Positions 44,138-55,835 of a DNA stretch of 64,000 nucleotides are shown here, in pieces (the stretch's first letter is position 1; every line of letters begins with the position of its first letter). A program made the position numbers and the translations under genes. The stretch is from Trinickia fusca (GTDB taxonomy: Bacteria > Pseudomonadota > Gammaproteobacteria > Burkholderiales > Burkholderiaceae), in NCBI RefSeq assembly GCF_003628145.1, contig NZ_RBZV01000002.1, positions 923,434 to 987,433 of the forward strand, written 5' to 3'. Under the pieces are notes generated by a model. That model worked only from the letters and a program-made list of their open reading frames with translations, ran no database searches and was not told the origin of the DNA.

Positions 44138-45529
44138 TCACACCTTCGAATCTTGTGCGAGTCGACCCGGCACCGTGCCGATCGATCCCGCCCCCATCGT
44201 GATCACTACGTCACCGTCGCGCACGAGCGTCGACAGCGCCTGTGGCACTTCGTCGATCGATTCGACGAAGACCGGTTCGACCTTGCCCGCCACGCGAATC
44301 GCGCGCGCGAGCGCACGGCCGTCGGCGGCGACGATCGGCGCTTCGCCGGCCGCATAGACCTCGGTCAACACGAGCGCATCCACGCTCGAGAGCACATTGA
44401 CGAAATCCTCGAAGCAGTCGCGCGTGCGCGTATAGCGGTGCGGCTGGAACGCGAGCACGAGACGCTTGTCGGGAAACGCACCGCGCGCCGCCGCGATCGT
44501 CGCGGCCATCTCCACGGGGTGGTGGCCGTAATCGTCAACGAGCGTGTAGGTGCCGCCAGCGGCCGCGTCGATTTCGCCGTAGCGCTGGAAGCGCCGGCCC
44601 ACGCCCGTGAATTCGGCAAGCGCTCGCTGGATATCGGCATCTGCGACTTCGAGTTCAGTCGCGATCGCGATGGCCGCCAGCGCGTTCTGCACGTTGTGCA
44701 TGCCCGGCATGTTCAGCACGATGTCGAGCGACGGCGCATCCTCGCGCATCGCCGTGAAGTACATCTTGCCGTCGCGCGCGACGGTATTGACGGCGCGCAC
44801 CTGCGCATCGGCCGCGAAGCCGTAGCGGATCACGGGCTTGGAGACGAACGGCAGGATCTCGCGCACGTTCGGATCGTCGACGCACAGCACGGCGATGCCA
44901 TAGAACGGCAGGCGATGCGTGAATTCGATGAACGCCTGCTTGAGCCGCGCGAAATCGTGGCCGTAGGTATCCATGTGATCGGCGTCGATGTTCGTGACGA
45001 CTTCGATCGTCGGCAGCAGATTCAGGAACGAAGCGTCGGATTCGTCGGCCTCGGCGACGATGAAGTCGCCGGTACCGAGCCGCGCGTTCGCGCCGGCGCT
45101 CGTGAGGCGCCCGCCGATCACGAACGTCGGATCGAGCCCGCCCGCGGCGAGCACGCTCGCCACCAGACTCGTCGTCGTGGTCTTGCCGTGCGTGCCGGCG
45201 ATCGCGATGCCCTGCTTCAGGCGCATGAGCTCGGCGAGCATGACCGCGCGCGGCACGATCGGCACGCGCATGCGGCGCGCCGCGAGCACTTCGGGATTGT
45301 CGCTGCGCACGGCCGTCGACACGACGACGGCATCGGCACCTTCGATGTTGCTGGCGTCGTGACCGATCGCGATGCGCGCGCCGAGCGACGCGAGGCGCTC
45401 GGTCGAGCTGCTCTTCGCGAGATCGGAACCGCTGACGCAGTAGCCGAGATTGGCGAGCACTTCGGCGATACCGCTCATGCCCGCGCCGCCGATCCCGACG
45501 AAGTGAATGTGTTTGACGATGTGTTTCAT
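44138..45529 (-). CDS. murC: UDP-N-acetylmuramate--L-alanine ligase
   Basis: A 463-residue Mur ligase adding L-Ala to UDP-MurNAc. The N-terminal Rossmann motif is [17 protein letters not shown], the P-loop [17 protein letters not shown], and the C-terminal domain has [16 protein letters not shown]. The start at 45529 ([12 protein letters not shown]) overlaps the murG stop by 4 nt. Confidence 0.97.
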   Translation of the reverse strand: MKHIVKHIHFVGIGGAGMSGIAEVLANLGYCVSGSDLAKSSSTERLASLGARIAIGHDASNIEGADAVVVSTAVRSDNPEVLAARRMRVPIVPRAVMLAELMRLKQGIAIAGTHGKTTTTSLVASVLAAGGLDPTFVIGGRLTSAGANARLGTGDFIVAEADESDASFLNLLPTIEVVTNIDADHMDTYGHDFARLKQAFIEFTHRLPFYGIAVLCVDDPNVREILPFVSKPVIRYGFAADAQVRAVNTVARDGKMYFTAMREDAPSLDIVLNMPGMHNVQNALAAIAIATELEVADADIQRALAEFTGVGRRFQRYGEIDAAAGGTYTLVDDYGHHPVEMAATIAAARGAFPDKRLVLAFQPHRYTRTRDCFEDFVNVLSSVDALVLTEVYAAGEAPIVAADGRALARAIRVAGKVEPVFVESIDEVPQALSTLVRDGDVVITMGAGSIGTVPGRLAQDSKV

Positions 45530-46632
45530 TGCTTTCCTTCCTGGCGCGCGAGCGCGACGGCTGCGCACACCTGTGCGACGCGATCCGTGGCTTCGGGCTT
45601 CGCGAGCGCGCGCGCACGCTGCGCCATGTCCGCGAGCGACGCGCGCGTTTGACGGCGCAACCACTCGGCGAGTTTCTCGGGCGACAAGTCGCGTTGCTGC
45701 ACGACGAGGGCCGCTTCCTGCGACGCCAGGAATTCGGCATTCGTCGTTTGATGATCGTCGACCGCATGCGGGAACGGCACGAACAGTGCCGCGGCGCCGA
45801 TCGCCGAAATTTCGGCGACCGTCATCGCGCCCGAGCGGCAGATGACGAGATCGGCGTTCGCATAGGCAGCCGCCATGTCGTCGATGAACGGCACGAGCTG
45901 CACGCTCCCGTTCGGCTCCAAGCCGGCTTGCGCGTAGTTGGCGCGCAGGGCGTCGATATGCTTGGCCCCGGCCTGATGCACGATGTGCGGCCGCTCGTCG
46001 GGCGCCAACAGCGCAAGCGCGCGCGGCACGACTTCGTTGAGCGCCGCCGCCCCAAGGCTGCCGCCGACGACGAGCAAGCTCAAAGGACCGCTGCGGCGCG
46101 CGTAGCGTGCCTGCGGCTCCTCGGCATGCGTGAGCTCGTCACGCAGCGGATTGCCGGTCCATTCGGCGTTGGGCAGCGTCTCGGGGAAGGCCACGAGCAC
46201 ACGCCGCGCCAGCCGCGCGAGCACCTTGTTGGCGAGCCCGGCCACCGAGTTCTGCTCGTGCAGCACGAGCGGGCAGCCGGCAAGCGCCGACATCACACCG
46301 GCCGGGAACGTGATGTAGCCGCCCATGCCGAGCACGACGTCGGGCCGCACGCGCTTGAGCGCGCGACGGCTTTCGAGGCCGGCACGCAGCAGATTGAGCG
46401 GCAGCATCAGCTTGGTCTTGAGCCCCTTGCCGCGCAGGCCGCCAAATCGCACGAATTCCATCGGAATGCCGTGCTTGGGCACGAGCGACGCTTCCATACC
46501 GGCCGGGTTGCCCAGCCAGACGACGCGCCAGCCCCAGGCGCGCATGCGATGCGCCACCGCGAGCCCCGGGAACACATGCCCGCCGGTCCCACCGGCCATG
46601 ACCATCAGTGTGCGTTGCGGTGTGGCGCTCAT
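45526..46632 (-). CDS. murG: Undecaprenyl-PP-MurNAc-pentapeptide GlcNAc transferase
   Basis: A 368-residue GT-B glycosyltransferase that makes lipid II on the inner membrane. The N-terminal glycine loop [17 protein letters not shown] and the second loop [16 protein letters not shown] are typical. The donor-binding region has [15 protein letters not shown] and [15 protein letters not shown]. The start at 46632 overlaps ftsW by 4 nt. Confidence 0.96.
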   Translation of the reverse strand: MSATPQRTLMVMAGGTGGHVFPGLAVAHRMRAWGWRVVWLGNPAGMEASLVPKHGIPMEFVRFGGLRGKGLKTKLMLPLNLLRAGLESRRALKRVRPDVVLGMGGYITFPAGVMSALAGCPLVLHEQNSVAGLANKVLARLARRVLVAFPETLPNAEWTGNPLRDELTHAEEPQARYARRSGPLSLLVVGGSLGAAALNEVVPRALALLAPDERPHIVHQAGAKHIDALRANYAQAGLEPNGSVQLVPFIDDMAAAYANADLVICRSGAMTVAEISAIGAAALFVPFPHAVDDHQTTNAEFLASQEAALVVQQRDLSPEKLAEWLRRQTRASLADMAQRARALAKPEATDRVAQVCAAVALARQEGKQ

Positions 46633-47900
46633 ACCTTGCCTCCCCGCATCAGCACACGATTCTCGTAGTCCACGCGCATCAGTACGGCCAGCGCGACGCA
46701 ATTGAGCACGATGCCCGAACCGCCGTAGCTCACGAGCGGCAGCGTGAGCCCCTTGGTTGGCAGCAAACCTAGATTCACGCCCATGTTGATGAATGTCTGC
46801 GCACCGAACCAAATGCCGATGCCCTTGGCCATGAGGCCCGCGAACGTGCGATCGAGCGCGAGCGCCTGACGCCCGATCTCGAACGAGCGCCGTACGATCC
46901 AGTAGAACAGCAGGATCACGACGAGCACGCCCACAAAGCCGAATTCCTCGCCGATCACGGCGAGGATGAAGTCGGTGTGCGCTTCAGGCAGGTAATTGAG
47001 CTTTTCGACACTGCCGCCGAGCCCGACGCCAAACCATTCACCACGACCGAAGGCGATGAGCGAGTGCGTGAGCTGATACGCCTTGCCCTGCGCGTAACGG
47101 TCATCCCACGGATCGAGGTAGGCGAAGATCCGCTCCCGCCGCCACGGCGAGGCCCACACCAGCAAGGTGAACGTGCCGACCGCCGTCGCGACCAGCCCGC
47201 CGAACAGCTTGCCGTTCACGCCGCCCAGGAACAGCACGCCCATCGCAATCGCGGCGATCACCATGAACGCGCCCATGTCGGGCTCGAGCAGCAACAGCAT
47301 GCCGACCACGCCGACCGCGAACGCCATCGGCAGAAAGCCCTTCGCGAAGCTGTGCATGTACTCCTGCTTGCGCACCGTGTAGTTGGCCGCGTAGATCGTC
47401 ACCGCGAGTTTCATGATCTCGGACGGCTGCATATTCATGAGCCCGAGCGGAATCCAGCGGCGCGCACCGTTGACGCCCTTGCCGATATGCGGGATCAGCA
47501 CGATCACGAGTGCGATGAGCGCGACCAGGAAAAGCTTCGGCGCGAACTTGTCCCACACCGACACGGGGATGCGGAGCGTCACGACAGCCGCCATGGAAGC
47601 CACCATCAGCGAGGCGATGTGACGCACGAGGAATGCGTAGTCGTGATAGGCCGCGTACTTGGGCGAATCGGGCATCGCGATCGACGCCGAGTACACCATC
47701 ACCACGCCCAGGCCCAGCAACGCGATGACGACCCACAGCAACGCGTGATCGTAATCGAGCATGCGCGAGCGCACGGGCCGCATACCGCTGACCGCGCTCG
47801 CGAGGCCGCCCGCCGACGTGGACGCCCCGCCAGACTGGCCACCGGCGGAGGCGTCGCGCGCGAACAGGCGCCGTGGACCGAAGCGATCGGACCAGTTCAT
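46629..47900 (-). CDS. ftsW: SEDS-family peptidoglycan polymerase FtsW
   Basis: A 423-residue SEDS glycosyltransferase working with FtsI at the septum. It has about ten membrane helices after a 45-residue Gly/Ser-rich cytoplasmic N-terminus. [32 protein letters not shown] and [17 protein letters not shown] are signature loops. Overlaps murD upstream and murG downstream by 4 nt each. Confidence 0.96.
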   Translation of the reverse strand: MNWSDRFGPRRLFARDASAGGQSGGASTSAGGLASAVSGMRPVRSRMLDYDHALLWVVIALLGLGVVMVYSASIAMPDSPKYAAYHDYAFLVRHIASLMVASMAAVVTLRIPVSVWDKFAPKLFLVALIALVIVLIPHIGKGVNGARRWIPLGLMNMQPSEIMKLAVTIYAANYTVRKQEYMHSFAKGFLPMAFAVGVVGMLLLLEPDMGAFMVIAAIAMGVLFLGGVNGKLFGGLVATAVGTFTLLVWASPWRRERIFAYLDPWDDRYAQGKAYQLTHSLIAFGRGEWFGVGLGGSVEKLNYLPEAHTDFILAVIGEEFGFVGVLVVILLFYWIVRRSFEIGRQALALDRTFAGLMAKGIGIWFGAQTFINMGVNLGLLPTKGLTLPLVSYGGSGIVLNCVALAVLMRVDYENRVLMRGGKV

Positions 47901-49414
47901 AGGATCAATCCTCGCTCGGCCGCGATGTCCTCCACCGCGCTGCGGAACACCTCGGCGCGGTGCGCGTAGTTCTTGAACATGTCGAAGCTCGCGCAGGCCG
48001 GCGACAGCAGGACCGCGTCACCGGGTTCGGCCAGCGTACTCGCCGCGCGCGTGGCCGCTTCGAGCGTCGGGTGATCGACGAGCGCGATGCCGGTATCGGC
48101 CAGCGCAGCCCGAATGCGCGGCGCGTCGCGCCCGATCAGCATGACGGCACGGCACCAGCGCGCGACGGGACCCGCAAGCGGCTCGAACTCCTGCCCCTTG
48201 CCGTCGCCGCCCGCGATGAGCACCACGCGCTGGGCAAGGCCGTCGAGCGCGGCGACCGTCGCGCCGACGTTGGTGCCCTTGCTGTCATCGACGTAATCGA
48301 CGCCGCCGACCGTTGCGATGACCTCGACGCGATGCGGCTCGCCGCGATACTCGCGCAGGCCGTGCAGCAGCGGCGCGGCCGGCAGGTCGATCGCACGTGC
48401 CAACGCGAAGGCCGCCAGCGCGTTCGCCGCGTTGTGCAGGCCGCGGATGCGCAGCGCATCGGCCGGCATCAGGCGCCTGATCGTGAGATCGATGGGCGCG
48501 CTCGCCTCCTGCTTGCGGCGGCGCGTCGACGTGGTTTCGTCGAGCGGATCGCGCTCGTATGCCTGCACGAGCCAATTGATCCCGTTCTCGCGCGCGAGGC
48601 CGTAGTCGCCCACGCGCGTCGGCTCGTTCAGGCCAAACGTGACGAGCGGCGCGCCACTGTCCGCCGCGGGCGCGAGCGTCATCGTGCGCGCGTCGTCGCG
48701 GTTCAGCACACGCACCGTGCGCGGCCCGAAGATGCGTCCCTTGGCCGCGGTATAAGCGTCGATGCCGCCATGCCAGTCGAGGTGATCCTGCGTGATGTTC
48801 AGCACGGCTGCCGCGTCGGGCGCGAACGAGTGCGACGTCTCGAGCTGAAAGCTCGACAGTTCGAGCACCCACACGTCGGGCAACGCGGTGACGTCGATCG
48901 CTTCCGCGAGCTTGTCGAGCATGGCCGGGCTGATGTTGCCAGCCACGGCGACCTGCTTGCCTGCACGTTCGCACAGCAGTCCCGTGAGACTCGTCGTCGT
49001 CGTCTTGCCGTTGGTGCCCGTGATCGCGACGACCTTCGGGCTATAGCCGCTCGTGCCCAGGTGCCGGAGCGCCTGCGCGAAAAATTCGAGCTCGCCCCAC
49101 ACCGGGATGCCACGCGAGCGCGCGCTCTCGATCAGCGGCCGCAAATCGTCCGCGAGCGGCGACAGCCCCGGGCTCAACGCGACGAGCTCGATGCCGCCAT
49201 CGAGCAACGAGGGCGAAAACGCGCCGCCGACGAACTCGCAATCGATGCCGTGCGCGGCAAGCGCAGGCAGGTTCGGCGGCGCCTCGCGCGTATCGGCCAC
49301 GCGCACGCGGCACCCGTGGCGCGCACACCAGCGCACCATCGCAAGGCCCGATTCACCGAGCCCCAGCACGAGTACCATCGGCCCTTGCCGATCCGCAAAC
49401 ATCTCGCCAAACAT
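47897..49414 (-). CDS. murD: UDP-N-acetylmuramoylalanine--D-glutamate ligase
   Basis: A 505-residue Mur ligase adding D-Glu. [19 protein letters not shown] is the N-terminal Rossmann motif, [20 protein letters not shown] the P-loop, and [19 protein letters not shown] the Mg/ATP segment. It is longer than E. coli MurD (438) partly through an insert near residues 285-305 ([19 protein letters not shown]). 19 bp after mraY. Confidence 0.95.
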   Translation of the reverse strand: MFGEMFADRQGPMVLVLGLGESGLAMVRWCARHGCRVRVADTREAPPNLPALAAHGIDCEFVGGAFSPSLLDGGIELVALSPGLSPLADDLRPLIESARSRGIPVWGELEFFAQALRHLGTSGYSPKVVAITGTNGKTTTTSLTGLLCERAGKQVAVAGNISPAMLDKLAEAIDVTALPDVWVLELSSFQLETSHSFAPDAAAVLNITQDHLDWHGGIDAYTAAKGRIFGPRTVRVLNRDDARTMTLAPAADSGAPLVTFGLNEPTRVGDYGLARENGINWLVQAYERDPLDETTSTRRRKQEASAPIDLTIRRLMPADALRIRGLHNAANALAAFALARAIDLPAAPLLHGLREYRGEPHRVEVIATVGGVDYVDDSKGTNVGATVAALDGLAQRVVLIAGGDGKGQEFEPLAGPVARWCRAVMLIGRDAPRIRAALADTGIALVDHPTLEAATRAASTLAEPGDAVLLSPACASFDMFKNYAHRAEVFRSAVEDIAAERGLIL

Positions 49415-49433
49415 CGCTTGCTTTCCCTTTCCT

Positions 49434-50603
49434 TTAGCGCAACTTGAGCGTCGACAGGCCGATCAGGCACAGCATCAACGTGATGATCCAGAAGCGGACG
49501 ACGACCTGCGTCTCCTTCCAGCCCGACAATTCGAAATGGTGGTGCAACGGCGCCATCTTGAAGATGCGCCGCCCTTCGCCGAAGCGCCGCTTCGTGTACT
49601 TGAACCAGGTCACCTGCAACATCACCGACAGCGTCTCGGCCACGAAAATGCCGCCCATGATGAACAGCACGATCTCCTGACGCACGATCACGGCGACGGT
49701 ACCCAGCGCGCCGCCGAGCGCGAGCGCACCGACGTCGCCCATGAACACCTGCGCCGGGTGGGTGTTGAACCACAAGAACGCCAGGCCCGCGCCGCCCATT
49801 GCCGAGCAGAATATGAGGAGTTCACCGGCACCGGGAATGTGCGGAAAGAGCAGGTACTTGGAATAGACCGAACTACCCATGACGTACGCGAACACGCCAA
49901 GCGACGCGCCCACGAGCACGACGGGCATGATGACGAGCCCGTCGAGCCCGTCGGTCAGGTTCACGGCGTTGCTCGCGCCGACGATCACGAAGTAGGTCAG
50001 CGCAATGAAGCCCCACACGCCGAGCGGATAGCTGATCGACTTCAGGAACGGCAGCATGAGGTCGGCACGCGCGGGCAGCCCCATCGACAGCCCGCTGCGA
50101 ACCCACGCCATGAACAGGTCGAACACGCGCACGTTGCTCGCCTCCGACACGCTGAACGCGAGGTACACGGCGGCGAACAGGCCGATCACCGATTGCCAGA
50201 AATACTTCTCGCGCGACGACATGCCGCGCGGGTCCTTGTAGACCACCTTGCGATAATCGTCGACCCAGCCGATCACGCCGAAGCCGAACGTCACGAGTAT
50301 CACGATCCAGATGAAGCGATTGGTGAGGTCGGCCCACAGCAGCGTCGACACGGCGATGCCGATCAAGATCAGCACGCCGCCCATCGTCGGCGTGCCCGAC
50401 TTCACGAGGTGCGTTTGCGGGCCGGTCGTGCGCACGGCCTGACCGACCTTCATCTCGGTCAGCTTGCGGATCACCCACGGGCCGCACACGAGCCCGATCG
50501 TGAGCGCGGTGATGGTCGCCATCACCGCCCGAAACGTCAGATAACTGAACACGCGCAAAAAGCTTGCGTCGTTTTGCAGCCATTGCGCCAGCACCAGCAA
50601 CAT
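49434..50603 (-). CDS. mraY: Phospho-N-acetylmuramoyl-pentapeptide transferase
   Basis: A 389-residue membrane enzyme with ten helices that makes lipid I from UDP-MurNAc-pentapeptide and undecaprenyl phosphate. [36 protein letters not shown] and [18 protein letters not shown] with [13 protein letters not shown] are family signatures. It begins 15 bp after the murF stop. Confidence 0.96.
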   Translation of the reverse strand: MLLVLAQWLQNDASFLRVFSYLTFRAVMATITALTIGLVCGPWVIRKLTEMKVGQAVRTTGPQTHLVKSGTPTMGGVLILIGIAVSTLLWADLTNRFIWIVILVTFGFGVIGWVDDYRKVVYKDPRGMSSREKYFWQSVIGLFAAVYLAFSVSEASNVRVFDLFMAWVRSGLSMGLPARADLMLPFLKSISYPLGVWGFIALTYFVIVGASNAVNLTDGLDGLVIMPVVLVGASLGVFAYVMGSSVYSKYLLFPHIPGAGELLIFCSAMGGAGLAFLWFNTHPAQVFMGDVGALALGGALGTVAVIVRQEIVLFIMGGIFVAETLSVMLQVTWFKYTKRRFGEGRRIFKMAPLHHHFELSGWKETQVVVRFWIITLMLCLIGLSTLKLR

Positions 50604-50618
50604 GCTCGTCCTTCTCTT

Positions 50619-52064
50619 TCAATGCGCACCGGGCACGGCGCCCGGCGCAGGGGGTTGCGATTCGATCAGTGCGTCGACGATGCGTTCCATCCGCATGAAG
50701 CGCGAGCCCTTCACAAGCAGCGTCGCACCTGCGCCGAAGCCGGCTTGCAGCAGGTGCTCGATGAGGACAGTCAGGTCGTCGAAATGATGGGCTTGCGCGC
50801 CCGCCGCGGCCGGCTCCGTCTGGCTGCCCGCAGCGTCGAACGCGCGGCACGCATCGCGGCTCGCCTCGCCGAACGCATACAGCGCCGAGAGACCTCGTTC
50901 GCGCGCATACGCGCCAATCTCGCGATGAAACTCCGGACCCTGGTCACCGACTTCGCCCATGTCGCCCATCACGAGCACACGCGGTGCCGGTTGCGCGGCG
51001 AGCACGTCGATGGCCGCGCGCATCGAATCCGGATTCGCGTTGTAGGTGTCGTCGATGACGGTCGCGCCCGCGAGCGTGCCGCGCGCGGCGCGCTTGGCTT
51101 GCAGGCGTCCCTTCACAGGCGTGAACGCCTCGAGCCCGCGACGGATGGCGTCGAGCGGCACGTTGGCGGCCAGCGCAGCGGCGGTGGCCGCCAGCGCGTT
51201 GCGCGCGTTGTGCTCGCCGAGCACCTGCAACGTGGCTTCGAACACGCCCGACGGTGTCTCGACCCGCAAACGGTTGCGCACGAGTTCGCCGATGACGGCC
51301 GCCGCCGGTTGGGCGGCGCTCCGTAGCGCGAAGTCGATCACGCGATTGCCCGTCGCCGCGACGCGCCAGATGCCGGCATAGGCATCGTCGGCCGGGAACA
51401 CGGCGATGCCGTCCGGGCCGAGCGCGTGGATCACGCTCGCATGCTCGAGCGCGACCGCTTCGACGGTCGCCATGAACTCCTGATGCTCGCGCTGTGCATT
51501 GTTGACGAGCGCGATCGTCGGTTCGGCGAGCTTGGCGAGCAGCGCCGTTTCACCGGGATGGTTCATGCCGAGCTCGACGACGGCGAGCTGGTGCGCATCG
51601 CTCAAGCGCAGCAGCGTGAGCGGCAGGCCCACGTCGTTGTTCAGATTACCGGCCGTCGCGAGACGTGCGGCCTCACCGCAGGCTTGCGCAAAAATCGACG
51701 CGATCATCTCCTTGACCGTCGTCTTGCCGTTGCTGCCCGTGACGGCCACGAGCGGCCGCGTGAAGCGACGGCGCCAGCCACGCGCGAGTTCGCCGAGCGC
51801 CGCACGCGTGTCAGGTGCGACGAGCGACGGCACCTGCCAGTCGGCCGGTACATGCGAAACGAGCACGGCGCTCACGCCGCGCGCAGCCACGTCCGGCAGG
51901 AAGTCGTGCGCATCGAAGCGCTCGCCCTTGAGCGCGACGAACAGGTCGCCGGGGCCTGCTGTACGGCTGTCGGTGCTGACGCGATCGAATGTTGCGGCCG
52001 CGTCGCCCTGCACCGATGCGCCGTCGATGACTTGTGCCGCGTCGGCCAGCGAGAACATCGTCAT
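50619..52064 (-). CDS. murF: UDP-MurNAc-tripeptide--D-Ala-D-Ala ligase
   Basis: A 481-residue Mur ligase adding D-Ala-D-Ala to the stem. VAVTGSNGKTTVKEMIASI is the P-loop and DDTYNANPDSMRAAIDVL the MurF signature. The start MTMFSLADAAQVIDG at 52064 overlaps murE's stop by 4 nt; a second ATG is two codons inside. Confidence 0.96.
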   Translation of the reverse strand: MTMFSLADAAQVIDGASVQGDAAATFDRVSTDSRTAGPGDLFVALKGERFDAHDFLPDVAARGVSAVLVSHVPADWQVPSLVAPDTRAALGELARGWRRRFTRPLVAVTGSNGKTTVKEMIASIFAQACGEAARLATAGNLNNDVGLPLTLLRLSDAHQLAVVELGMNHPGETALLAKLAEPTIALVNNAQREHQEFMATVEAVALEHASVIHALGPDGIAVFPADDAYAGIWRVAATGNRVIDFALRSAAQPAAAVIGELVRNRLRVETPSGVFEATLQVLGEHNARNALAATAAALAANVPLDAIRRGLEAFTPVKGRLQAKRAARGTLAGATVIDDTYNANPDSMRAAIDVLAAQPAPRVLVMGDMGEVGDQGPEFHREIGAYARERGLSALYAFGEASRDACRAFDAAGSQTEPAAAGAQAHHFDDLTVLIEHLLQAGFGAGATLLVKGSRFMRMERIVDALIESQPPAPGAVPGAH

Positions 52065-53599
52065 TGCTCGCCTCCGCGCGCGTGCGTCGCCCGCGCTGCC
52101 AGTGCGAGGCGTGCGTGATCCTGATCGGAGAAGACGCGTTTCTTGCCCATGATTTCCTGTGTCGCTTCGTGCCCCTTGCCGGCCAGCACGACGACGTCGT
52201 CGCGCGCCGCGCCGCGCACGGCCTGCAGAATCGCGCCTGCTCGATCCTCGATGCGTCGTGCGCGGCTCGCGTCCTGCATGCCGCCGACGATCTGCTCGAT
52301 GATCGATTGCGGATCCTCGCTGCGCGGGTTGTCGCTGGTGACGACGACCACATCGGCCAGCCGTTCCGCGATCGCGCCCATCCGCGGCCGCTTGGTCGCA
52401 TCGCGATCGCCGCCGCAGCCGAACATGCACACGAGCTGGCCGCCGCGCGCCTGCGCGATCGGGCGCAGCGCATCGAGCGTCTTCTCGAGTGCATCGGGCG
52501 TGTGCGCGTAATCGACGACGACGAGCGGCTCGTCGTGCTGCAAGCGGCCACCCAGACGCTGCATGCGCCCGTTCACGGACTCGAGCTTGGCGAGCTGCGC
52601 GAGCGCCGCGGCCAGCGGCACGTCCGCGGCCAGCAGCGCGCCGAGCACGCCGAGCAGATTGCTGACGTTGAACGCGCCGAGCGTCGCGACTTCGACGTCG
52701 GCGTCACCCCAATCGGAAGACAGATGGAACGCGGTGCCCGTAGCGGTCGCGCGCACGTCCGTGGCGATGAGCCGCGCGTCGGCTGCCGGTTCGTCGGCGA
52801 TCGCGTCGATGCCGTAAGCAATCGTGCGCACGCGGCCTCGCGTGGCCGCGATGAGCTTGCGACCCGCCGCATCGTCGCGATTGACGATGGCGGCGCGCAG
52901 CCCGGGCCAGGCGAACAGGCGCGCCTTCGCGGCTTCATACGCCTCGAAGGTGCGGTGATAGTCGAGGTGGTCTTGCGTCAGATTCGTGAACAGCGCGATA
53001 TCGAACGCCGTCCCGTTCGCGCGGCCCTGGTGCAACGCATGCGACGACACTTCCATCGCTACGGCGCGCGCGCCGGCGCTGGCCAGCTGCGCCAGGCTGC
53101 GTTGCAGTTGCGGCGCATCGGGCGTCGTAAAACCGGTGTGCACGAGCTGGCCCGGCATCCCGCTGCCGAGCGTGCCGATGACGGCGCACGGCGTACCGAG
53201 CGCCGTGAGCGCCGCGGCGATCCATTGCGAGCACGACGTCTTGCCGTTCGTGCCCGTCACGCCGACGGCCAGCATCGTTTCGCTCGGCGATCCGTACCAG
53301 CGGCTCGCGATCTCGCCGGCAAGCGCATCGAGCGCCGGTACGGCAAGCGCGTGCGCGGCGTCGACGGTGCCCCCGAAACCTTCGGGCTGATACAGCACGG
53401 CCGCGGCACCCGCTGCAAGCGCACGGTCGATGTGAAGACGATTGTCTGCGCCGTCGACGGCGTACGCGAGAAACACGTCGCCGGCCGCCAGCGTGCGCGT
53501 ATCGGCGTGCAGGTTGGCGCCGGGCGCGACACGTGCGCGCAGCCAGTCGAGCGCATCGGCGACGAGCCGATCGGTATGAGGATCGCGGGGCGCGCTCAT
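52061..53599 (-). CDS. murE: UDP-MurNAc-L-Ala-D-Glu--meso-diaminopimelate ligase
   Basis: A 512-residue Mur ligase. P-loop VGVTGTNGKTSCSQWIAAAL; the substrate motif SDNPRSEDP marks meso-diaminopimelate rather than lysine specificity. HTGFTTPDAPQLQRSL and VVVDYAHTPDALEKTL are family segments. It overlaps ftsI upstream and murF downstream by 4 nt each. Confidence 0.96.
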   Translation of the reverse strand: MSAPRDPHTDRLVADALDWLRARVAPGANLHADTRTLAAGDVFLAYAVDGADNRLHIDRALAAGAAAVLYQPEGFGGTVDAAHALAVPALDALAGEIASRWYGSPSETMLAVGVTGTNGKTSCSQWIAAALTALGTPCAVIGTLGSGMPGQLVHTGFTTPDAPQLQRSLAQLASAGARAVAMEVSSHALHQGRANGTAFDIALFTNLTQDHLDYHRTFEAYEAAKARLFAWPGLRAAIVNRDDAAGRKLIAATRGRVRTIAYGIDAIADEPAADARLIATDVRATATGTAFHLSSDWGDADVEVATLGAFNVSNLLGVLGALLAADVPLAAALAQLAKLESVNGRMQRLGGRLQHDEPLVVVDYAHTPDALEKTLDALRPIAQARGGQLVCMFGCGGDRDATKRPRMGAIAERLADVVVVTSDNPRSEDPQSIIEQIVGGMQDASRARRIEDRAGAILQAVRGAARDDVVVLAGKGHEATQEIMGKKRVFSDQDHARLALAARATHARGGEQ

Positions 53600-55419
53600 C
53601 GAATGACTCCAGGGTGATTGCGCGCATCGGCCGACACCGTCATCGTCTTTTCGGACGACGGCGCAGCCGTCTTGGCAGTGTCGTCGGAGACGACGAGCTG
53701 CTTCACAGGCATGTCAGGCGGCACGTTCAGCGAACGCAGCGTATCGCCGACGATCGCCGAGAACACGGGACCCGACACGTAACCGCCGAAGTGGCTGCCG
53801 GCCGTCGGTTCGTCGATCGACACGGCCACCACGATGCGCGGGTTGGGCATCGGCGCCATGCCGACGAACGACGCGCGGTATTTCGAATGATCGTAGCCGC
53901 GGCCCGCCTGCTTATACGCGGTACCGCTCTTGCCGCCGACGCGATAGCCGGGGACCGCCGCTTCGGGCGAGGTCCCGGCAGACGACACGACGCTCTCGAG
54001 CATCGTGCGCACTTCACGCGCGGTGGTCGGCGAAAAGATCTGCGGCCCCGACGCCGGCTGGTTCGAGTCGTCCTTGAAAATTGTGACGGGCACGAACTGC
54101 CCGTCGTGCGCGATGGCCGTGTAGGCGCGTCCGAGCTGAAACAGCGACACCGACAGACCGTAGCCGTACGACATCGTCGCCTGCTCGATGCGCCGCCAGC
54201 TCTTCCATGGCCGCAGGCGGCCCGCCGCTGCGCCCGGAAATCCGATCTTCGGTGCCTGCCCGAACCCGATGCTCGTATACATATTCCACATCTCTTCGGG
54301 CTTGAGCGTCATCGCGATCTTGGTCGCGCCGATGTTGCTCGACTTCTGGATCACGCCGCCCACCGTCAGAACGCCGAAGCCACTGTCGTCGGTGATCGGC
54401 GCGCCGTCGAGCACGAAGTGGCCGTTGCCCGTGTCGACGAGCGTCGTCGGCGAGACACGGTGCAGATCGAGCGCGAGCGACACCGTAAGCGGCTTCATGA
54501 TCGAGCCCGGCTCGAACACATCGGTCAGGATACGATTGCGCAGCTGCTCGCCGGTCAGGTGCGAGCGATCGTTCGGGTTGTAGGTCGGATAGTTGACCAG
54601 CGACAGCACTTCGCCCGTGCGCACGTCGATGACCATCGCCGCGCCGGCCTTCGCCTTCGATTTCTCGACTGCCGCCTTCAGGTTCGCGTAAGTGATGTAC
54701 TGGATCTTGCTGTCGATCGACAGCTCCACGTCCTTGCCGTTGTGCGGCACCACCTGCTGATCGACATCCTCGATGATGTGGCCGATGCGGTCCTTGATGA
54801 CGTGCCGCATGCCGGGCGTGCCAACGAGGCTCTTCTGATCGCCGAGCTCGACGCCTTCCTGCCCCTCGTCCTCGACGTTCGTGAAGCCGATCAGGTGCGC
54901 CGTGATCTCGCCTTCGGGGTAGAAGCGCTTGTACTCGTCGCGCTGATAAATACCGGGCACGCCGAGCGCTATGACCTTGTCGGCCACGTCGACCGGCACC
55001 TGGCGCTTCACGTAGACGAACGTCTTGTCGCCCGACAGCTTGGCGCGCAGCTCCGCGCTCGGCATGCCGAGTAGCGAGCTCAGCGCGTTCAACTTGTCGG
55101 CGCCGAGATCGTCGGGCACCGACTCGGGAATCGCCCAAATGGCGCGGACGGGCAGGCTCGTAGCGAGCACGAGCCCGTTGCGGTCGAGAATCTTGCCGCG
55201 CGTGGCCGCCAGTTCGATCGTACGCCGATAGCGGCTATCGCCTTGCTTCTGATAGAAGGCGTTGCCGGGGCCTTGAATCCAGAAGGCGCGCGCCGTCAGC
55301 GCGACGAACGCCATGAACAACAGGAACACGACGAGCTTGGAGCGCCACATCGGCAGACGCACGGATAGCACCGGGCTCGCCGAGAACGTGACGCGCTTGC
55401 GGTTCGACGCGTTTTTCAT
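53596..55419 (-). CDS. ftsI: Penicillin-binding protein 3 (septal transpeptidase)
   Basis: A 607-residue class B PBP. One N-terminal helix (KLVVFLLFMAFVALTARAFW), then the pedestal and transpeptidase domains. Catalytic motifs: SIMK in FEPGSIMKPLTV (SxxK), SSN in QKSSNIGATK, and KSGT in GGKSGTAYKQAG. It cross-links septal peptidoglycan and is the target of aztreonam-type beta-lactams. 4-nt overlap with ftsL. Confidence 0.97.
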   Translation of the reverse strand: MKNASNRKRVTFSASPVLSVRLPMWRSKLVVFLLFMAFVALTARAFWIQGPGNAFYQKQGDSRYRRTIELAATRGKILDRNGLVLATSLPVRAIWAIPESVPDDLGADKLNALSSLLGMPSAELRAKLSGDKTFVYVKRQVPVDVADKVIALGVPGIYQRDEYKRFYPEGEITAHLIGFTNVEDEGQEGVELGDQKSLVGTPGMRHVIKDRIGHIIEDVDQQVVPHNGKDVELSIDSKIQYITYANLKAAVEKSKAKAGAAMVIDVRTGEVLSLVNYPTYNPNDRSHLTGEQLRNRILTDVFEPGSIMKPLTVSLALDLHRVSPTTLVDTGNGHFVLDGAPITDDSGFGVLTVGGVIQKSSNIGATKIAMTLKPEEMWNMYTSIGFGQAPKIGFPGAAAGRLRPWKSWRRIEQATMSYGYGLSVSLFQLGRAYTAIAHDGQFVPVTIFKDDSNQPASGPQIFSPTTAREVRTMLESVVSSAGTSPEAAVPGYRVGGKSGTAYKQAGRGYDHSKYRASFVGMAPMPNPRIVVAVSIDEPTAGSHFGGYVSGPVFSAIVGDTLRSLNVPPDMPVKQLVVSDDTAKTAAPSSEKTMTVSADARNHPGVIR

Positions 55420-55835
55420 CGCGCGCCTCCGCGGTTGGCCGATTTGACAGAGGCAGGGACGGCAGCGCTCGCGCGCGCCGGTTGTTTCGCCGCTGGCCTG
55501 CCTGCGCGCCCCTGCGCGGGCGCGCTTGCCACGGCGACGGGGATCGGCGCCTCGGCCGCGACGCTCGCGCCGGGGGCGAGCGTCAGATATTGCGTGCCGC
55601 CCGTCGCGACCGCCTGCATCTTCAGCGAGGCGGTGGCCACCTGCTCGATGCGGGAAGTCTTGGACAGCGCGCTTTGCTCATATTGAAGCTGCGCATAGTC
55701 CTGTTGCAACTGACGCTCTTCCGATTGCGCGCGCTCGAGCTGCACGAACAGGCGCCGCTGCTGGTTCGTCGCATTGACGACCGACAGAGCACAACCGAGG
55801 ACAACGATCAGCAGGAAGATGTTGAGGCGGCTCAT
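55416..55835 (-). CDS. ftsL: Cell division protein FtsL
   Basis: A 139-residue bitopic protein. An N-terminal helix ([18 protein letters not shown]) leads to a heptad coiled coil ([20 protein letters not shown]) that pairs with FtsB. The final 50 residues are an Ala/Pro/Arg-rich tail absent from E. coli FtsL (121 residues). 4-nt overlaps with both neighbours. Confidence 0.9.
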   Translation of the reverse strand: MSRLNIFLLIVVLGCALSVVNATNQQRRLFVQLERAQSEERQLQQDYAQLQYEQSALSKTSRIEQVATASLKMQAVATGGTQYLTLAPGASVAAEAPIPVAVASAPAQGRAGRPAAKQPARASAAVPASVKSANRGGAR

